Shown in pieces: positions 1 to 7,728 of a stretch of 64,000 bases of DNA. The stretch spans positions 49,324 through 113,323 of the forward strand of contig CAXTKD010000011.1 in NCBI GenBank assembly GCA_964244885.1. Direction: 5' to 3'. The notes beneath the pieces were generated by a model that was given only the letters and a program-made list of their open reading frames with translations, had not been told where the DNA came from and did not search any database. Every line of letters begins with the position of its first letter. Positions within the stretch are counted from its first letter, which is position 1. The position numbers and the translations under genes are program-made. Source of the DNA: CAXTKD01 sp964244885. Its GTDB lineage: Bacteria > Pseudomonadota > Alphaproteobacteria > Sphingomonadales > Sphingomonadaceae.

Positions 1-999
1 GGACTGTCCCGCGTTCTGGTTCTGGCGACACCGCCGCAGGCGGGCGACGCGCAGGCCACCGCGGCGTTGCTCGAAGGCCGCTGCGCCGGCATCTTCTCGG
101 GCGCCGTGATGCATACGCCGGTCGATGTGACCGAGCAGGCGTTGCGGATCGTCGCCGATCTCGGTGCCGACGGCCTGGTCGCGGTTGGCGGAGGCTCGAC
201 GACGGGCCTGGCCAAGGCGATCGCCCTGCGGACCGACCTCCCGCAGATCGTCGTTCCGACGACCTACGCGGGCTCCGAGATGACGCCGATCCTCGGCGAG
301 ACCAGGGACGGCCAGAAGGTCACGCAGTCGAGCCCGCGCATCCTGCCCGAGGTCGTGATCTACGATGTCGATCTCACCATGACGCTTCCCGCCGCGCTGT
401 CCGCGACCAGCGGCATCAACGCGATCGCCCACGCGGTCGAGGCGTTGTACGCCCGCGATCGCAACCCGATCATATCGCTGATGGCCCTGGAGGGAATCGC
501 CAAGCTCGCCGCCGCGCTGCCGGCGATCGTCGACGACCCGCTCGACCGCGCGGCGCGGTCGGATGCCTTGTACGGGGCCTGGCTGTGCGGCACCTGCCTC
601 GGCGCGGTCGGAATGGCGCTCCACCACAAGCTTTGCCACACGCTCGGCGGCTCGTTCGACCTGCCGCATGCCGAGACGCACACCGCCGTCCTGCCCCACG
701 CGCTCGCCTATAACGCGCCCGCGATTCCCGAGGCGATGGAGCGGCTGCGGGGAATCCTCGGCGACGATCCCGCTCGCGCGCTTTACGATCTCGCCGGCCG
801 CGTCGGCGCGAAGCGCGGCCTCGCCGAGCTCGGAATGCCCGAGGGCGGCATCGACGAAGCCGCCGATCGCGCGCTCACCAACGCCTATTGGAATCCCCGC
901 CCGCTCGACCGCGACGGTTTGCGCGACCTGCTCGGCCGCGCCTGGGCGGGCGCACCGCCGGAGACCGGCGGCGACATCGATCAGGAGACGCTGCCATGA
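1..999 (+). CDS. Maleylacetate reductase, 5' end outside window
   Basis: This is an iron-type alcohol dehydrogenase family enzyme that reduces maleylacetate to 3-oxoadipate with NAD(P)H, the step after hydroxyquinol ring cleavage. The reading frame is open from base 1 with no start codon, so the N-terminus lies upstream and the first visible in-frame TTG at 67 is internal. Visible family marks are the GGGSTTG nucleotide loop, the PTTYAGSEMTPI segment and a histidine-rich stretch (HHKLCHTLGG, LPHAETH) that fits the family's metal/active-site region. The stop codon overlaps the start of the hydroxyquinol 1,2-dioxygenase gene (ATGA), so the two are co-transcribed and work consecutively. Family membership is clear; the assignment within it rests on sequence pattern plus this neighbour. 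Confidence 0.9.
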   Translation, partial: GLSRVLVLATPPQAGDAQATAALLEGRCAGIFSGAVMHTPVDVTEQALRIVADLGADGLVAVGGGSTTGLAKAIALRTDLPQIVVPTTYAGSEMTPILGETRDGQKVTQSSPRILPEVVIYDVDLTMTLPAALSATSGINAIAHAVEALYARDRNPIISLMALEGIAKLAAALPAIVDDPLDRAARSDALYGAWLCGTCLGAVGMALHHKLCHTLGGSFDLPHAETHTAVLPHALAYNAPAIPEAMERLRGILGDDPARALYDLAGRVGAKRGLAELGMPEGGIDEAADRALTNAYWNPRPLDRDGLRDLLGRAWAGAPPETGGDIDQETLP

Positions 1000-1901
1000 A
1001 CCACGTATCGCCAGCTGCCAGCTTCCCGCTGTTCGAGGCCGATCGTTCGGTCGAGGTCGTCAACGCGCGCATGGGGCCCGACGTCGACCCTCGGCTGGCG
1101 GAGGTCATGACGGTCATCGTCAAGCACCTCCACGCCGCGGTGCGGGAGGCGGGGATCACCGGGGAGGAGTGGATGCAGGGCATCCGCTTCCTGACCGAAA
1201 CCGGGCAGATGTGCAGCGACTGGCGGCAGGAGTTCATCCTGCTGTCGGACGCGCTCGGCGTCTCGATGCTGGTCGACGCGATCAATCACGACCGGCCGGA
1301 GGGCTCGACCGAGAACACCGTGCTCGGCCCCTTCTACCTGCCCGACGCGCCGCGCTATCCGCACGGCGCCAATATCTGCCTCGACGGCAAGGGCGAGCCG
1401 GTCGTGGTGCAGGGCCGCGTGCTGGACGAGGCGGGCCGGCCGGTCGCCGGCGCCACGCTCGACGTCTGGCAGGCGAACGAGGACGGCTTCTACGACGTCC
1501 AGCAAAAGGGCATCCAGCCCGACTGGAACTTGCGCGGCGTGTTCGAGAGCGACTCGGACGGCAAATACTGGTTCCGCTCCGCCAAGCCGCGCTACTATCC
1601 CATCCCGGACGACGGCCCCGTCGGCAAGATGCTCTACGCGCTCGGCCGCCACCCCAACCGCGCCGCGCATCTCCACTTCATCGTCACCGCGCCGGGTTAC
1701 GACACAGTCGTCACCCACATCTTCACCCCCGACTGCCCTTATCTCGCCGAGGACGCGGTGTTCGGGGTCAAGCCGTCGCTCGTCGCCGATTTCGCCAGGG
1801 TCGACGATCCGGCGCGCGCCGCCGACCTGGGCCTGGCGTCGCCGTTCTGGGCGGTCGAGTGGGACTTCGTTCTCGCGAGAAAGAGCCACCCCGCGACCTA
1901 A
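996..1901 (+). CDS. Hydroxyquinol 1,2-dioxygenase (intradiol)
   Basis: This 301-residue non-heme Fe(III) intradiol dioxygenase is predicted to cleave hydroxyquinol (benzene-1,2,4-triol) to maleylacetate. An N-terminal helical dimerisation domain (about 1-110) precedes the catalytic beta-sandwich. The four iron ligands expected for the family are visible: Tyr166 (GFYDVQQ), Tyr201 (RYYPIPDDGPVG) and the H-x-H pair His225/His227 (AAHLHF). The ATG at 996 overlaps the stop of the maleylacetate reductase gene, giving translational coupling. Its stop overlaps the stop of convergent nagA by four bases. Catechol 1,2-dioxygenase is the main alternative; the maleylacetate reductase partner favours hydroxyquinol. 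Confidence 0.9.
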   Translation: MNHVSPAASFPLFEADRSVEVVNARMGPDVDPRLAEVMTVIVKHLHAAVREAGITGEEWMQGIRFLTETGQMCSDWRQEFILLSDALGVSMLVDAINHDRPEGSTENTVLGPFYLPDAPRYPHGANICLDGKGEPVVVQGRVLDEAGRPVAGATLDVWQANEDGFYDVQQKGIQPDWNLRGVFESDSDGKYWFRSAKPRYYPIPDDGPVGKMLYALGRHPNRAAHLHFIVTAPGYDTVVTHIFTPDCPYLAEDAVFGVKPSLVADFARVDDPARAADLGLASPFWAVEWDFVLARKSHPAT

Positions 1902-3028
1902 TCCGACCATCGCCCTTCGAAACAGGTGCCGGCCACGCGAAGGCCTGCGCTCAGCCTGACGAAGTTCGCGGCCGTGCCCGGCTTGATCGTGCCATAGCGA
2001 TCGTCGACCTGCAGAAAGCGCGCCGGGTGGAGCGAGGCCATTTCGAGCGCCGTCGCGGCGGGCACGTCCAGCATTTCCACGCAATTGCGGACCGCCGTCG
2101 TCATATCGAGGCTCGAACCGGCGAGAGTGCCGGAATCGTCGACGCAGACCCCGCCCTCGACGCGAATGTGCGTGCCCTGAAGCATGAAGTCGGGCGCGCC
2201 GCCGACGCTCGGCATCGCGTCCGTCACGAGCATGAAGCCCTCCGGGCCGCGCGCCCTTAGCGCGATCTTGAGCGTCGCCGGATGGACGTGTCGGCCATCG
2301 ACGATGATGCCCGACATCACCGACGAATGGCTCAGCGCCGCGCCGACGATGCCGGGCGCGCGATTGGCAAGAGGCGGCATCGCGTTGAAGAGGTGCGTGA
2401 TCCCGGACAGACCCGCCTCGATCGCCTCGACAGCCTCCTCGTAGCTCGCCTCGGTATGCCCGGCGGCGACCCGCACGCCCGCGCCGACGAGACGGCGAAT
2501 GAAGTCCGCCGTGGTTCGCTCGGGGGCGAGGGTGACGAGGGTGCAGCCCCGCTTCAGGCGCACCAGCTGCGCGAAGCCCGCCTCATCCAGGGCGAGAATC
2601 TTCTCGGCCCGGTGGATCCCCTTTCGCTCGACGTTGAGGAACGGCCCCTCGATGTGGATGCCGAGGACGCCGGGAACGCCGGCCTCGATCGCCGCGTCGA
2701 CCGCGTCGACGGCAAGGGTGATGACCGAGATGTCGTCGCTGATCAGCGTCGGCAGGAAGCCCGTCGTGCCGAAGGCGCGATGCGCCGCGCCGATCCGCGC
2801 GATCGCCTCCACGCTCGGGTCGTCGTTGAACAGGACGTTGGCGCCGCCGTTGACCTGCGTGTCGATGAAGCCGGGCGCGAGAATGTCGCCGGCAAGGTCG
2901 ATGCGGTCGGCGGGCGCCTCGGCGAACGGGACGACCGCGACAACCTTCGTGTCGCCGACGACCACGGCCACCCCGTCGCGAAGGGCGCCATCGATGAGCA
3001 CGCGGCCGTTGATGAGCGCGGTCGCCAT
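1898..3028 (-). CDS. nagA: N-acetylglucosamine-6-phosphate deacetylase
   Basis: This cytosolic amidohydrolase of 376 residues removes the acetyl group from GlcNAc-6-phosphate to give glucosamine-6-phosphate. The order of motifs matches NagA: GFIDTQVNGG near residue 55, the metal-ligand glutamate in HIEGPF, GHTEASYEE, HLFNAMPP and the catalytic aspartate in LVTDAMPS. The start codon shares a base with the upstream nagB stop (TGATG). It is the last gene of the nagQ-nagB-nagA operon and acts on the product of the NagF/NagE phosphotransferase encoded across the divergent intergenic region. Confidence 0.95.
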   Translation of the reverse strand: MATALINGRVLIDGALRDGVAVVVGDTKVVAVVPFAEAPADRIDLAGDILAPGFIDTQVNGGANVLFNDDPSVEAIARIGAAHRAFGTTGFLPTLISDDISVITLAVDAVDAAIEAGVPGVLGIHIEGPFLNVERKGIHRAEKILALDEAGFAQLVRLKRGCTLVTLAPERTTADFIRRLVGAGVRVAAGHTEASYEEAVEAIEAGLSGITHLFNAMPPLANRAPGIVGAALSHSSVMSGIIVDGRHVHPATLKIALRARGPEGFMLVTDAMPSVGGAPDFMLQGTHIRVEGGVCVDDSGTLAGSSLDMTTAVRNCVEMLDVPAATALEMASLHPARFLQVDDRYGTIKPGTAANFVRLSAGLRVAGTCFEGRWSD

Positions 3029-4059
3029 CAGACAGTTTCGGTGACTTTGGACAGGTGCGGCGGCGAGTCGGGATTGAATCCGCGCGCCAGTGAAAGCGCG
3101 TTGACGGCTCGATAAAAGCTCTGGATCTGCAGGCTTGGCTGGAGCGCCGGCTCGGCCTCGAGCGCGGGCAGGGTCACCGCGCCGGGAATCCGCGCGCCGG
3201 CGACGTACACGCGGCTTCCGCGCGCCGCCATTTCGGCGACGACCGAGTCGACGCCATCGGCCGATTCGTCCGCCTGACGGAAGACCAGGAGCGGCATTTC
3301 AGGGCCGATGAGGGCCATCGGGCCGTGGCGGACTTCGGCCGAGCTGAAGGCTTCCGCATGAAGCCCGCACGTCTCCTTGAACTTGAGGGCGGCCTCCTGG
3401 GCGACTCCCAGGCCAAGCCCCCGGCCGATCACGAACAGGCCTTGGGCCTTCACGAGGCCGTCGACGAGCGGTGTCCAGTCGAGCGCCCAGCTTTCGGCGA
3501 GCAACGCCGGCAGCGACCTCAACCCGGCGGACAGCGCCGCGTCTTCCCGCCAGGCGGCGACGATCTGCACGGTCGCGGCGAGCGCCGCGATATAGGATTT
3601 CGTCGCGGCGACGCTGCGTTCGGGCCCCGCCTGCAACGGCAGCAGCCAATCGGCGCGATCGGCGAGCGGGGAGTCGGTGACGTTGACGAGCGCCGCGATA
3701 TCCGCCCCGGCGTTGGCGGCGGCATCGACGGTGGCAAGCAGGTCGGGGCTGGCGCCCGATTGCGAAATGGCGAGGCAGAGCATTCCTGCGAGGCGCGACT
3801 CGGTGCCGTAGAGCGACACGACGGACGGCGAGGCCGAGGAGACGAGAGTCCCCGTCCGGGTCTCGATCAGATATTTGGCGAAGGTCGCGGCATGGTCCGA
3901 GCTGCCGCGCGCGCAGGTCAGGACCGCGCCGGGCGGGCGGGCGCGCAGGGCCGAGCCAAGCCGCGCCGCGACATCGGCGTTGGCGGCGAGCATTCGCGCC
4001 ACGGCGGCAGGCGCCTCGGCGGCCTCGCGATGCATGAACGTTTCGGACGGCGGCGTCAC
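3028..4059 (-). CDS. nagB-II: SIS-domain glucosamine-6-phosphate deaminase, NagB-II type
   Basis: This 343-residue protein has two sugar-isomerase (SIS) domains and resembles the isomerase half of GlmS without the amidotransferase domain. In nag loci of this kind such proteins replace classical NagB, deaminating glucosamine-6-phosphate to fructose-6-phosphate. Visible SIS marks are ARGSSDHAA near residue 50, the SQSGASPD phosphate loop near 99 and ETKSYIA-like SVAATKSYIA near 150. The chosen start is GTG at 4059, which overlaps the nagQ stop (GTGA) and gives the TFMHREAAEAP leader usual in this subfamily; ATG at 4035 is an alternative. Function is inferred from family and position between nagQ and nagA. 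Confidence 0.88.
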   Translation of the reverse strand: MTPPSETFMHREAAEAPAAVARMLAANADVAARLGSALRARPPGAVLTCARGSSDHAATFAKYLIETRTGTLVSSASPSVVSLYGTESRLAGMLCLAISQSGASPDLLATVDAAANAGADIAALVNVTDSPLADRADWLLPLQAGPERSVAATKSYIAALAATVQIVAAWREDAALSAGLRSLPALLAESWALDWTPLVDGLVKAQGLFVIGRGLGLGVAQEAALKFKETCGLHAEAFSSAEVRHGPMALIGPEMPLLVFRQADESADGVDSVVAEMAARGSRVYVAGARIPGAVTLPALEAEPALQPSLQIQSFYRAVNALSLARGFNPDSPPHLSKVTETV

Positions 4060-4793
4060 AGGGCGTTGAGTTCCGCCACGAAGTCATAGGCGTCGCCACG
4101 ATACCAGCTGTGCGTCGTCTCGATCGTGCGCCCGTCCTCGAGGAAGCCCCGGCGCTCGATGAACAGGCCGGGCGCGCCGGACTGAACCCCGAGAAGCGCC
4201 GCCTGCTCCTTCGTGAACAGGACGGCGCGAAGCCGCTGAAGCGCTCGGGCCGGGCGGTTCCCGGCGGCTTCCAGCGCGGCGTACAACGAGACATCCACCG
4301 CCTCGATACCCGGCAAGCCGAAGCCCGAAATCGTCGATTGCTCGAGCGCCATCGGCAGGTCGTCGGCATAGCGGATGCGGTGGAAACGATAGACCGTGGT
4401 GCCGGGCGACAGGCCGAGCGTCAGGGCTTCGTCCGGTGTCACGGTGCCCTCGGCCTTCGTCAGCCATTCGCTACGCGGCACGCGACCGCGCGCCACCATG
4501 TCTTCGGAGAACGACGTGAGCTTGGCGAACTGCTTTTCGACACGTCCCGCGACAAAGGTGCCCGCGCCATGGCGGCGAGTGAGCAAGCCTTCCGTCACCA
4601 GCCCGTCCAGGGCCTTGCGGACAGTGATGCGCGATACCTTGAAGTCGTCGGCGAGCTCGCGCTCGGCGGGCAGCGCGTCCTGCGCCTTCAGGACACGGCT
4701 TTCGATCGCGCCCCGCAGCGCCGCCTGAAGACGGCGGTACAAGGGAGCGTGGCTGTCGCCCTCCAGCACTCCGATCTGCTCCGCCAGTCCCAT
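4056..4793 (-). CDS. nagQ: GntR/HutC-family repressor of the nag locus (NagQ-like)
   Basis: This 245-residue transcription factor has an N-terminal winged helix (about 15-85, with LPAERELADDFKVSRITVRK) and a C-terminal UTRA effector domain (about 95-240). It is predicted to sense GlcNAc-6-phosphate or glucosamine-6-phosphate and control the nag genes on both sides. The frame stays open far upstream, but ATG at 4793 gives the normal N-terminus of the family (LYRRLQAALRGAIESR soon after), and the upstream part crosses the promoter region. Two candidate operator regions (4826-4843 and 4941-4957) lie between it and the divergent TonB receptor gene. It is the first gene of the operon and overlaps nagB. 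Confidence 0.88.
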   Translation of the reverse strand: MGLAEQIGVLEGDSHAPLYRRLQAALRGAIESRVLKAQDALPAERELADDFKVSRITVRKALDGLVTEGLLTRRHGAGTFVAGRVEKQFAKLTSFSEDMVARGRVPRSEWLTKAEGTVTPDEALTLGLSPGTTVYRFHRIRYADDLPMALEQSTISGFGLPGIEAVDVSLYAALEAAGNRPARALQRLRAVLFTKEQAALLGVQSGAPGLFIERRGFLEDGRTIETTHSWYRGDAYDFVAELNAL

Positions 4794-4825
4794 CGACGCC
4801 TTCGCCCCTGCTCTCCAATCTTGAT

Positions 4826-4843
4826 AATACCAATCAAATACCA
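4826..4843. promoter_or_regulatory. Candidate NagQ operator: tandem AATACCA
   Basis: AATACCA occurs twice, at 4826-4832 and 4837-4843, with starts 11 bp apart, that is one helical turn on the same DNA face. Read on the minus strand this is TGGTATT-TGAT-TGGTATT. Known NagQ sites in Xanthomonas are described as TGGTATT-4bp-AATACCA, so the half-site matches but here both copies point the same way. It lies 33 bp upstream of the nagQ start codon, as expected for autoregulation. Confidence 0.55.
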
Positions 4844-4940
4844 GTGCCAAGTCGTTTTTATGGCAACTCGGTGAATTTTTTTGAATCTGCCTCTTGACGA
4901 CGGCGGTCGGCTTATGGTGGTCTGCATCGTGGTCTTCAAT

Positions 4941-4957
4941 TGGTATCTGATTGGACC
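4941..4957. promoter_or_regulatory. Second candidate NagQ operator
   Basis: TGGTATCTGATTGGACC repeats the TGGTAT half-site and the TGATTGG core of the site at 4826-4843, but in the opposite orientation on the chromosome and with a degenerate second half (TGGACC). The two sites thus face each other, one near nagQ and one 36 bp before the TonB receptor start. This fits control of both divergent transcripts by one regulator. Confidence 0.45.
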
Positions 4958-4992
4958 TGTCGGTGGACGGCCGGCTAAAAGGGGAAAAGGCA

Positions 4993-7698
4993 ATGGCCAA
5001 GCATAACATTCTTATCGGTACCGTAAGCGCGATCGCGTTGCTTACCTCGATGCCCGCCTTCGCGCAGGCGGGATCGACGCCCGCCAACTCGGCGCCCTCG
5101 GGCGACGCCAAGCCGGCGCCCAGCGACAACGGCGCCGCGCCCGACGAAATCGTCGTGACGGGCTTTCGCGCCTCGCTTCAGAAATCGATCCAGGCAAAGC
5201 GCCTGTCCGACGTCGTCGCCGACGTGCTGTCGGCCGAGGACATCGGCAAATTCCCGGACAAGAACGTCGCGGAAGCGCTCCAGCGCGTGCCCGGCATCGT
5301 CATCAACCGCGAGTTCGGCGAGGGCGAGCGCGTGTCGCTCCGCGGAACCGCGCCGAACCTCACCAAGACGCTCGTCAACGGCCACAGCATCGCGACCGCC
5401 GACTGGTTCATTCTCGACCAGCTTTCGGCGACCCGGAGCTTCAACTATCTGACGCTTCCGGCCGAGATCGTCGGCCAGCTCGACGTGTACAAAAGCCCCG
5501 AGGCGGACGTCGAGGAGGGCGGCATCGGCGGCACCATCGACGTGCATACGCGCAAGCCCCTCGATCTCGATCGCTGGACGCTCTCCGGCTCGCTCCAAGG
5601 CGCCTACACCGAGCGTTCGGACAAGCTCAATCCGCAAGGGTCGGCGACGCTCAGCTGGAAGAACGACGCGGAGACCGTCGGCATCCTGGTCGGCGCCATC
5701 TATCAGAAGCGCGAGATCCGCCGCGACGGCGTCGAGATCCTCGGTTACCAGCCGGTGACGGTCGCCGGCGCCACGGCGCAGGTCCCGTCGCTGATCGGCT
5801 CGGCGCTCTTCCAGCAGAACCGCGAGCGCTACGGCGGCAACATCACGCTTCAGCTGAAGCCGTCGGACACGCTGGAGGTCAACCTCACCGGCCTCTACTC
5901 ACGCTTCAACGCCGACAACTTCAACCAGAACTACCTGGCGTGGACGTCGAACGCGCTCGGCGGCGGCGGCACGTTGACCAATGCGACGGTCGCGGACGGG
6001 ACCGTCGTCAAGGGCACGGTCACCTCGACGCCGACCGGCCGCGCCGTGGTCTACGACGCGATCTACCGCGAGGCCTATGCCCAGACCTATTCGGGCGATG
6101 TCGACGTCAACTGGAACCCGTCCGACGACGCGACCCTTCACGTCAAGCTCGGCTACACCAAGGCGAATGGCCGGACCGCGGCGCAGCCGTTCTACGAAGG
6201 CGGCGCGCCGGGCGCGTTCACCTTCGACATCACCGGGCGCGTGCCGCAGGTGAGCTTCACCGGGGTCAACCCGACGGTTCCCAACAACCTCGTCTTCGAC
6301 TTCGCCTCGCTTCACCGCATCGGCAACACCGATGAGGAAAAGTACGCCTACGCCGACTACGAGAAGGAACTGGAGCTCGGGCCGGTCCGCGCGATCAAGG
6401 TCGGCGGCAAGTTCACCGACCATGACCGCGACTCGTCGTTCCTCGCGACGACCTACGGCGGCTTCTACCTGCCGCTCGCGGCGACCGGCTGCGGCGGGCC
6501 CTGCACCTCGGCGAGCTTCGCCGACGGCCTGACGCCTGGCAACTTCCTCAAGAATATCGCCGAGCCGGGAACGCTGACCAGCTATTTCAACGTCAACACG
6601 AAGACGCTGAGCACGATCCTCAAGGCGCAGAACCCAACCCGCGTCCTCAATCCGCCCGAGAATTACACGATCAACGAGAAGACCTATGGCGGCTACGTCA
6701 TGGCGAAGATCGGCGGTGCGGGCGAAGGCTATCACGGCAACTTCGGCGTTCGGGTGATCCGCACCGACCAGACGTCGACGGGCAACCAGCTCGGCGTTCC
6801 GGCGACGACGCCGGGCGCCATCGCCAACCCCTTCGGCACCTACCTGCCGATCGAGGTGAAGCGCGACTACACCGACATCCTGCCGAGCGCGAACCTCGCG
6901 ATCGACCTGAGCGACAAGCTGATCCTGCGCTTCGCGGCCGGCCGCACCATCGCGCGGCCGGACTACACCGACATCGTGCCGCGCGTGTCGCTCAATCCGG
7001 GCACGCTGACCGGCGACGGCGGCGATCCCAGCGTCGACGCCTACCGTTCGAACAACTACGACGTCTCGGTCGAATGGTATCCCGACCGCGACACGATCAT
7101 CGCGGGCGCGCTCTACTACAAGGATATCCAGTCCTACATCGTCAACACCACGGTTCAGGAGACCTTCCCGGTCCAGACCTCGACACCCAACCTGTCGCGC
7201 TGCACGCTCGTCAACGCCGCCAACCAGCTCTACAGTTGCCTGTTCGACATCAACCGGCGGTCGAACGGCTCGGGCGGCACCAACAAGGGCTTCGAGATCC
7301 AGGTCTCGCGGCCGCTGTGGGGCGGCTTCGGCGCGATCGCCAACTACACCTATTCCGACGCGAAGTCGGACTCGGGCGACCCGATCCCGGGCAACTCGAA
7401 GCACGCCCTCAACCTGACGGGCTTCTATGAGAACGACCGGCTGTCGGCGCGCGTCTCCTACAACTTCCGGTCGAAGTTCTTCATCAACATCGACCGCAAC
7501 TCGCCGCTCAACCAGGACGATACCCAGTCGGTCGATGCGTCGCTGGCGTTCAAGGTGACCGACAACATCTCGCTGACGGCGGACGCGGTGAACCTCACGA
7601 ACGACAAGATCCACCAGTACGCCGCCACCGAGACGCGCTTCCGCGCCCTCTACGACAACGGCCGCATCTTCTACGCCGGGGTGCGGGTGCGCTACTAA
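4993..7698 (+). CDS. TonB-dependent receptor for chito-oligosaccharides
   Basis: This 901-residue outer-membrane receptor is predicted to take up chito-oligosaccharides or GlcNAc with TonB/ExbBD energy. It has a signal peptide (residues 1 to about 24, ending MPAFA), a TonB box (DEIVVTG, 51-57), a plug domain with the SAEDIGKFPDKNVAEALQRVPG signature, and a beta-barrel ending in aromatic FYAGVRVRY. This plug signature marks the large subfamily common in sphingomonads and Caulobacter. ATG at 4993 follows a strong GGGGAAAAGG ribosome site; an in-frame start at 4951 would misplace the signal peptide. It faces nagQ and heads the outer-membrane-to-cytoplasm GlcNAc operon. Substrate is inferred from context. 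Confidence 0.92.
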   Translation: MAKHNILIGTVSAIALLTSMPAFAQAGSTPANSAPSGDAKPAPSDNGAAPDEIVVTGFRASLQKSIQAKRLSDVVADVLSAEDIGKFPDKNVAEALQRVPGIVINREFGEGERVSLRGTAPNLTKTLVNGHSIATADWFILDQLSATRSFNYLTLPAEIVGQLDVYKSPEADVEEGGIGGTIDVHTRKPLDLDRWTLSGSLQGAYTERSDKLNPQGSATLSWKNDAETVGILVGAIYQKREIRRDGVEILGYQPVTVAGATAQVPSLIGSALFQQNRERYGGNITLQLKPSDTLEVNLTGLYSRFNADNFNQNYLAWTSNALGGGGTLTNATVADGTVVKGTVTSTPTGRAVVYDAIYREAYAQTYSGDVDVNWNPSDDATLHVKLGYTKANGRTAAQPFYEGGAPGAFTFDITGRVPQVSFTGVNPTVPNNLVFDFASLHRIGNTDEEKYAYADYEKELELGPVRAIKVGGKFTDHDRDSSFLATTYGGFYLPLAATGCGGPCTSASFADGLTPGNFLKNIAEPGTLTSYFNVNTKTLSTILKAQNPTRVLNPPENYTINEKTYGGYVMAKIGGAGEGYHGNFGVRVIRTDQTSTGNQLGVPATTPGAIANPFGTYLPIEVKRDYTDILPSANLAIDLSDKLILRFAAGRTIARPDYTDIVPRVSLNPGTLTGDGGDPSVDAYRSNNYDVSVEWYPDRDTIIAGALYYKDIQSYIVNTTVQETFPVQTSTPNLSRCTLVNAANQLYSCLFDINRRSNGSGGTNKGFEIQVSRPLWGGFGAIANYTYSDAKSDSGDPIPGNSKHALNLTGFYENDRLSARVSYNFRSKFFINIDRNSPLNQDDTQSVDASLAFKVTDNISLTADAVNLTNDKIHQYAATETRFRALYDNGRIFYAGVRVRY

Positions 7699-7728
7699 GA
7701 GCTTGATGAACCCCAGCCTGAGGTCCGC

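Noticed and set aside
4881..4922. TTGAAT/TTGACG boxes as the TonB receptor promoter
   Set aside because: No acceptable -10 element lies 16-18 bp downstream of either box, so no promoter is claimed there.
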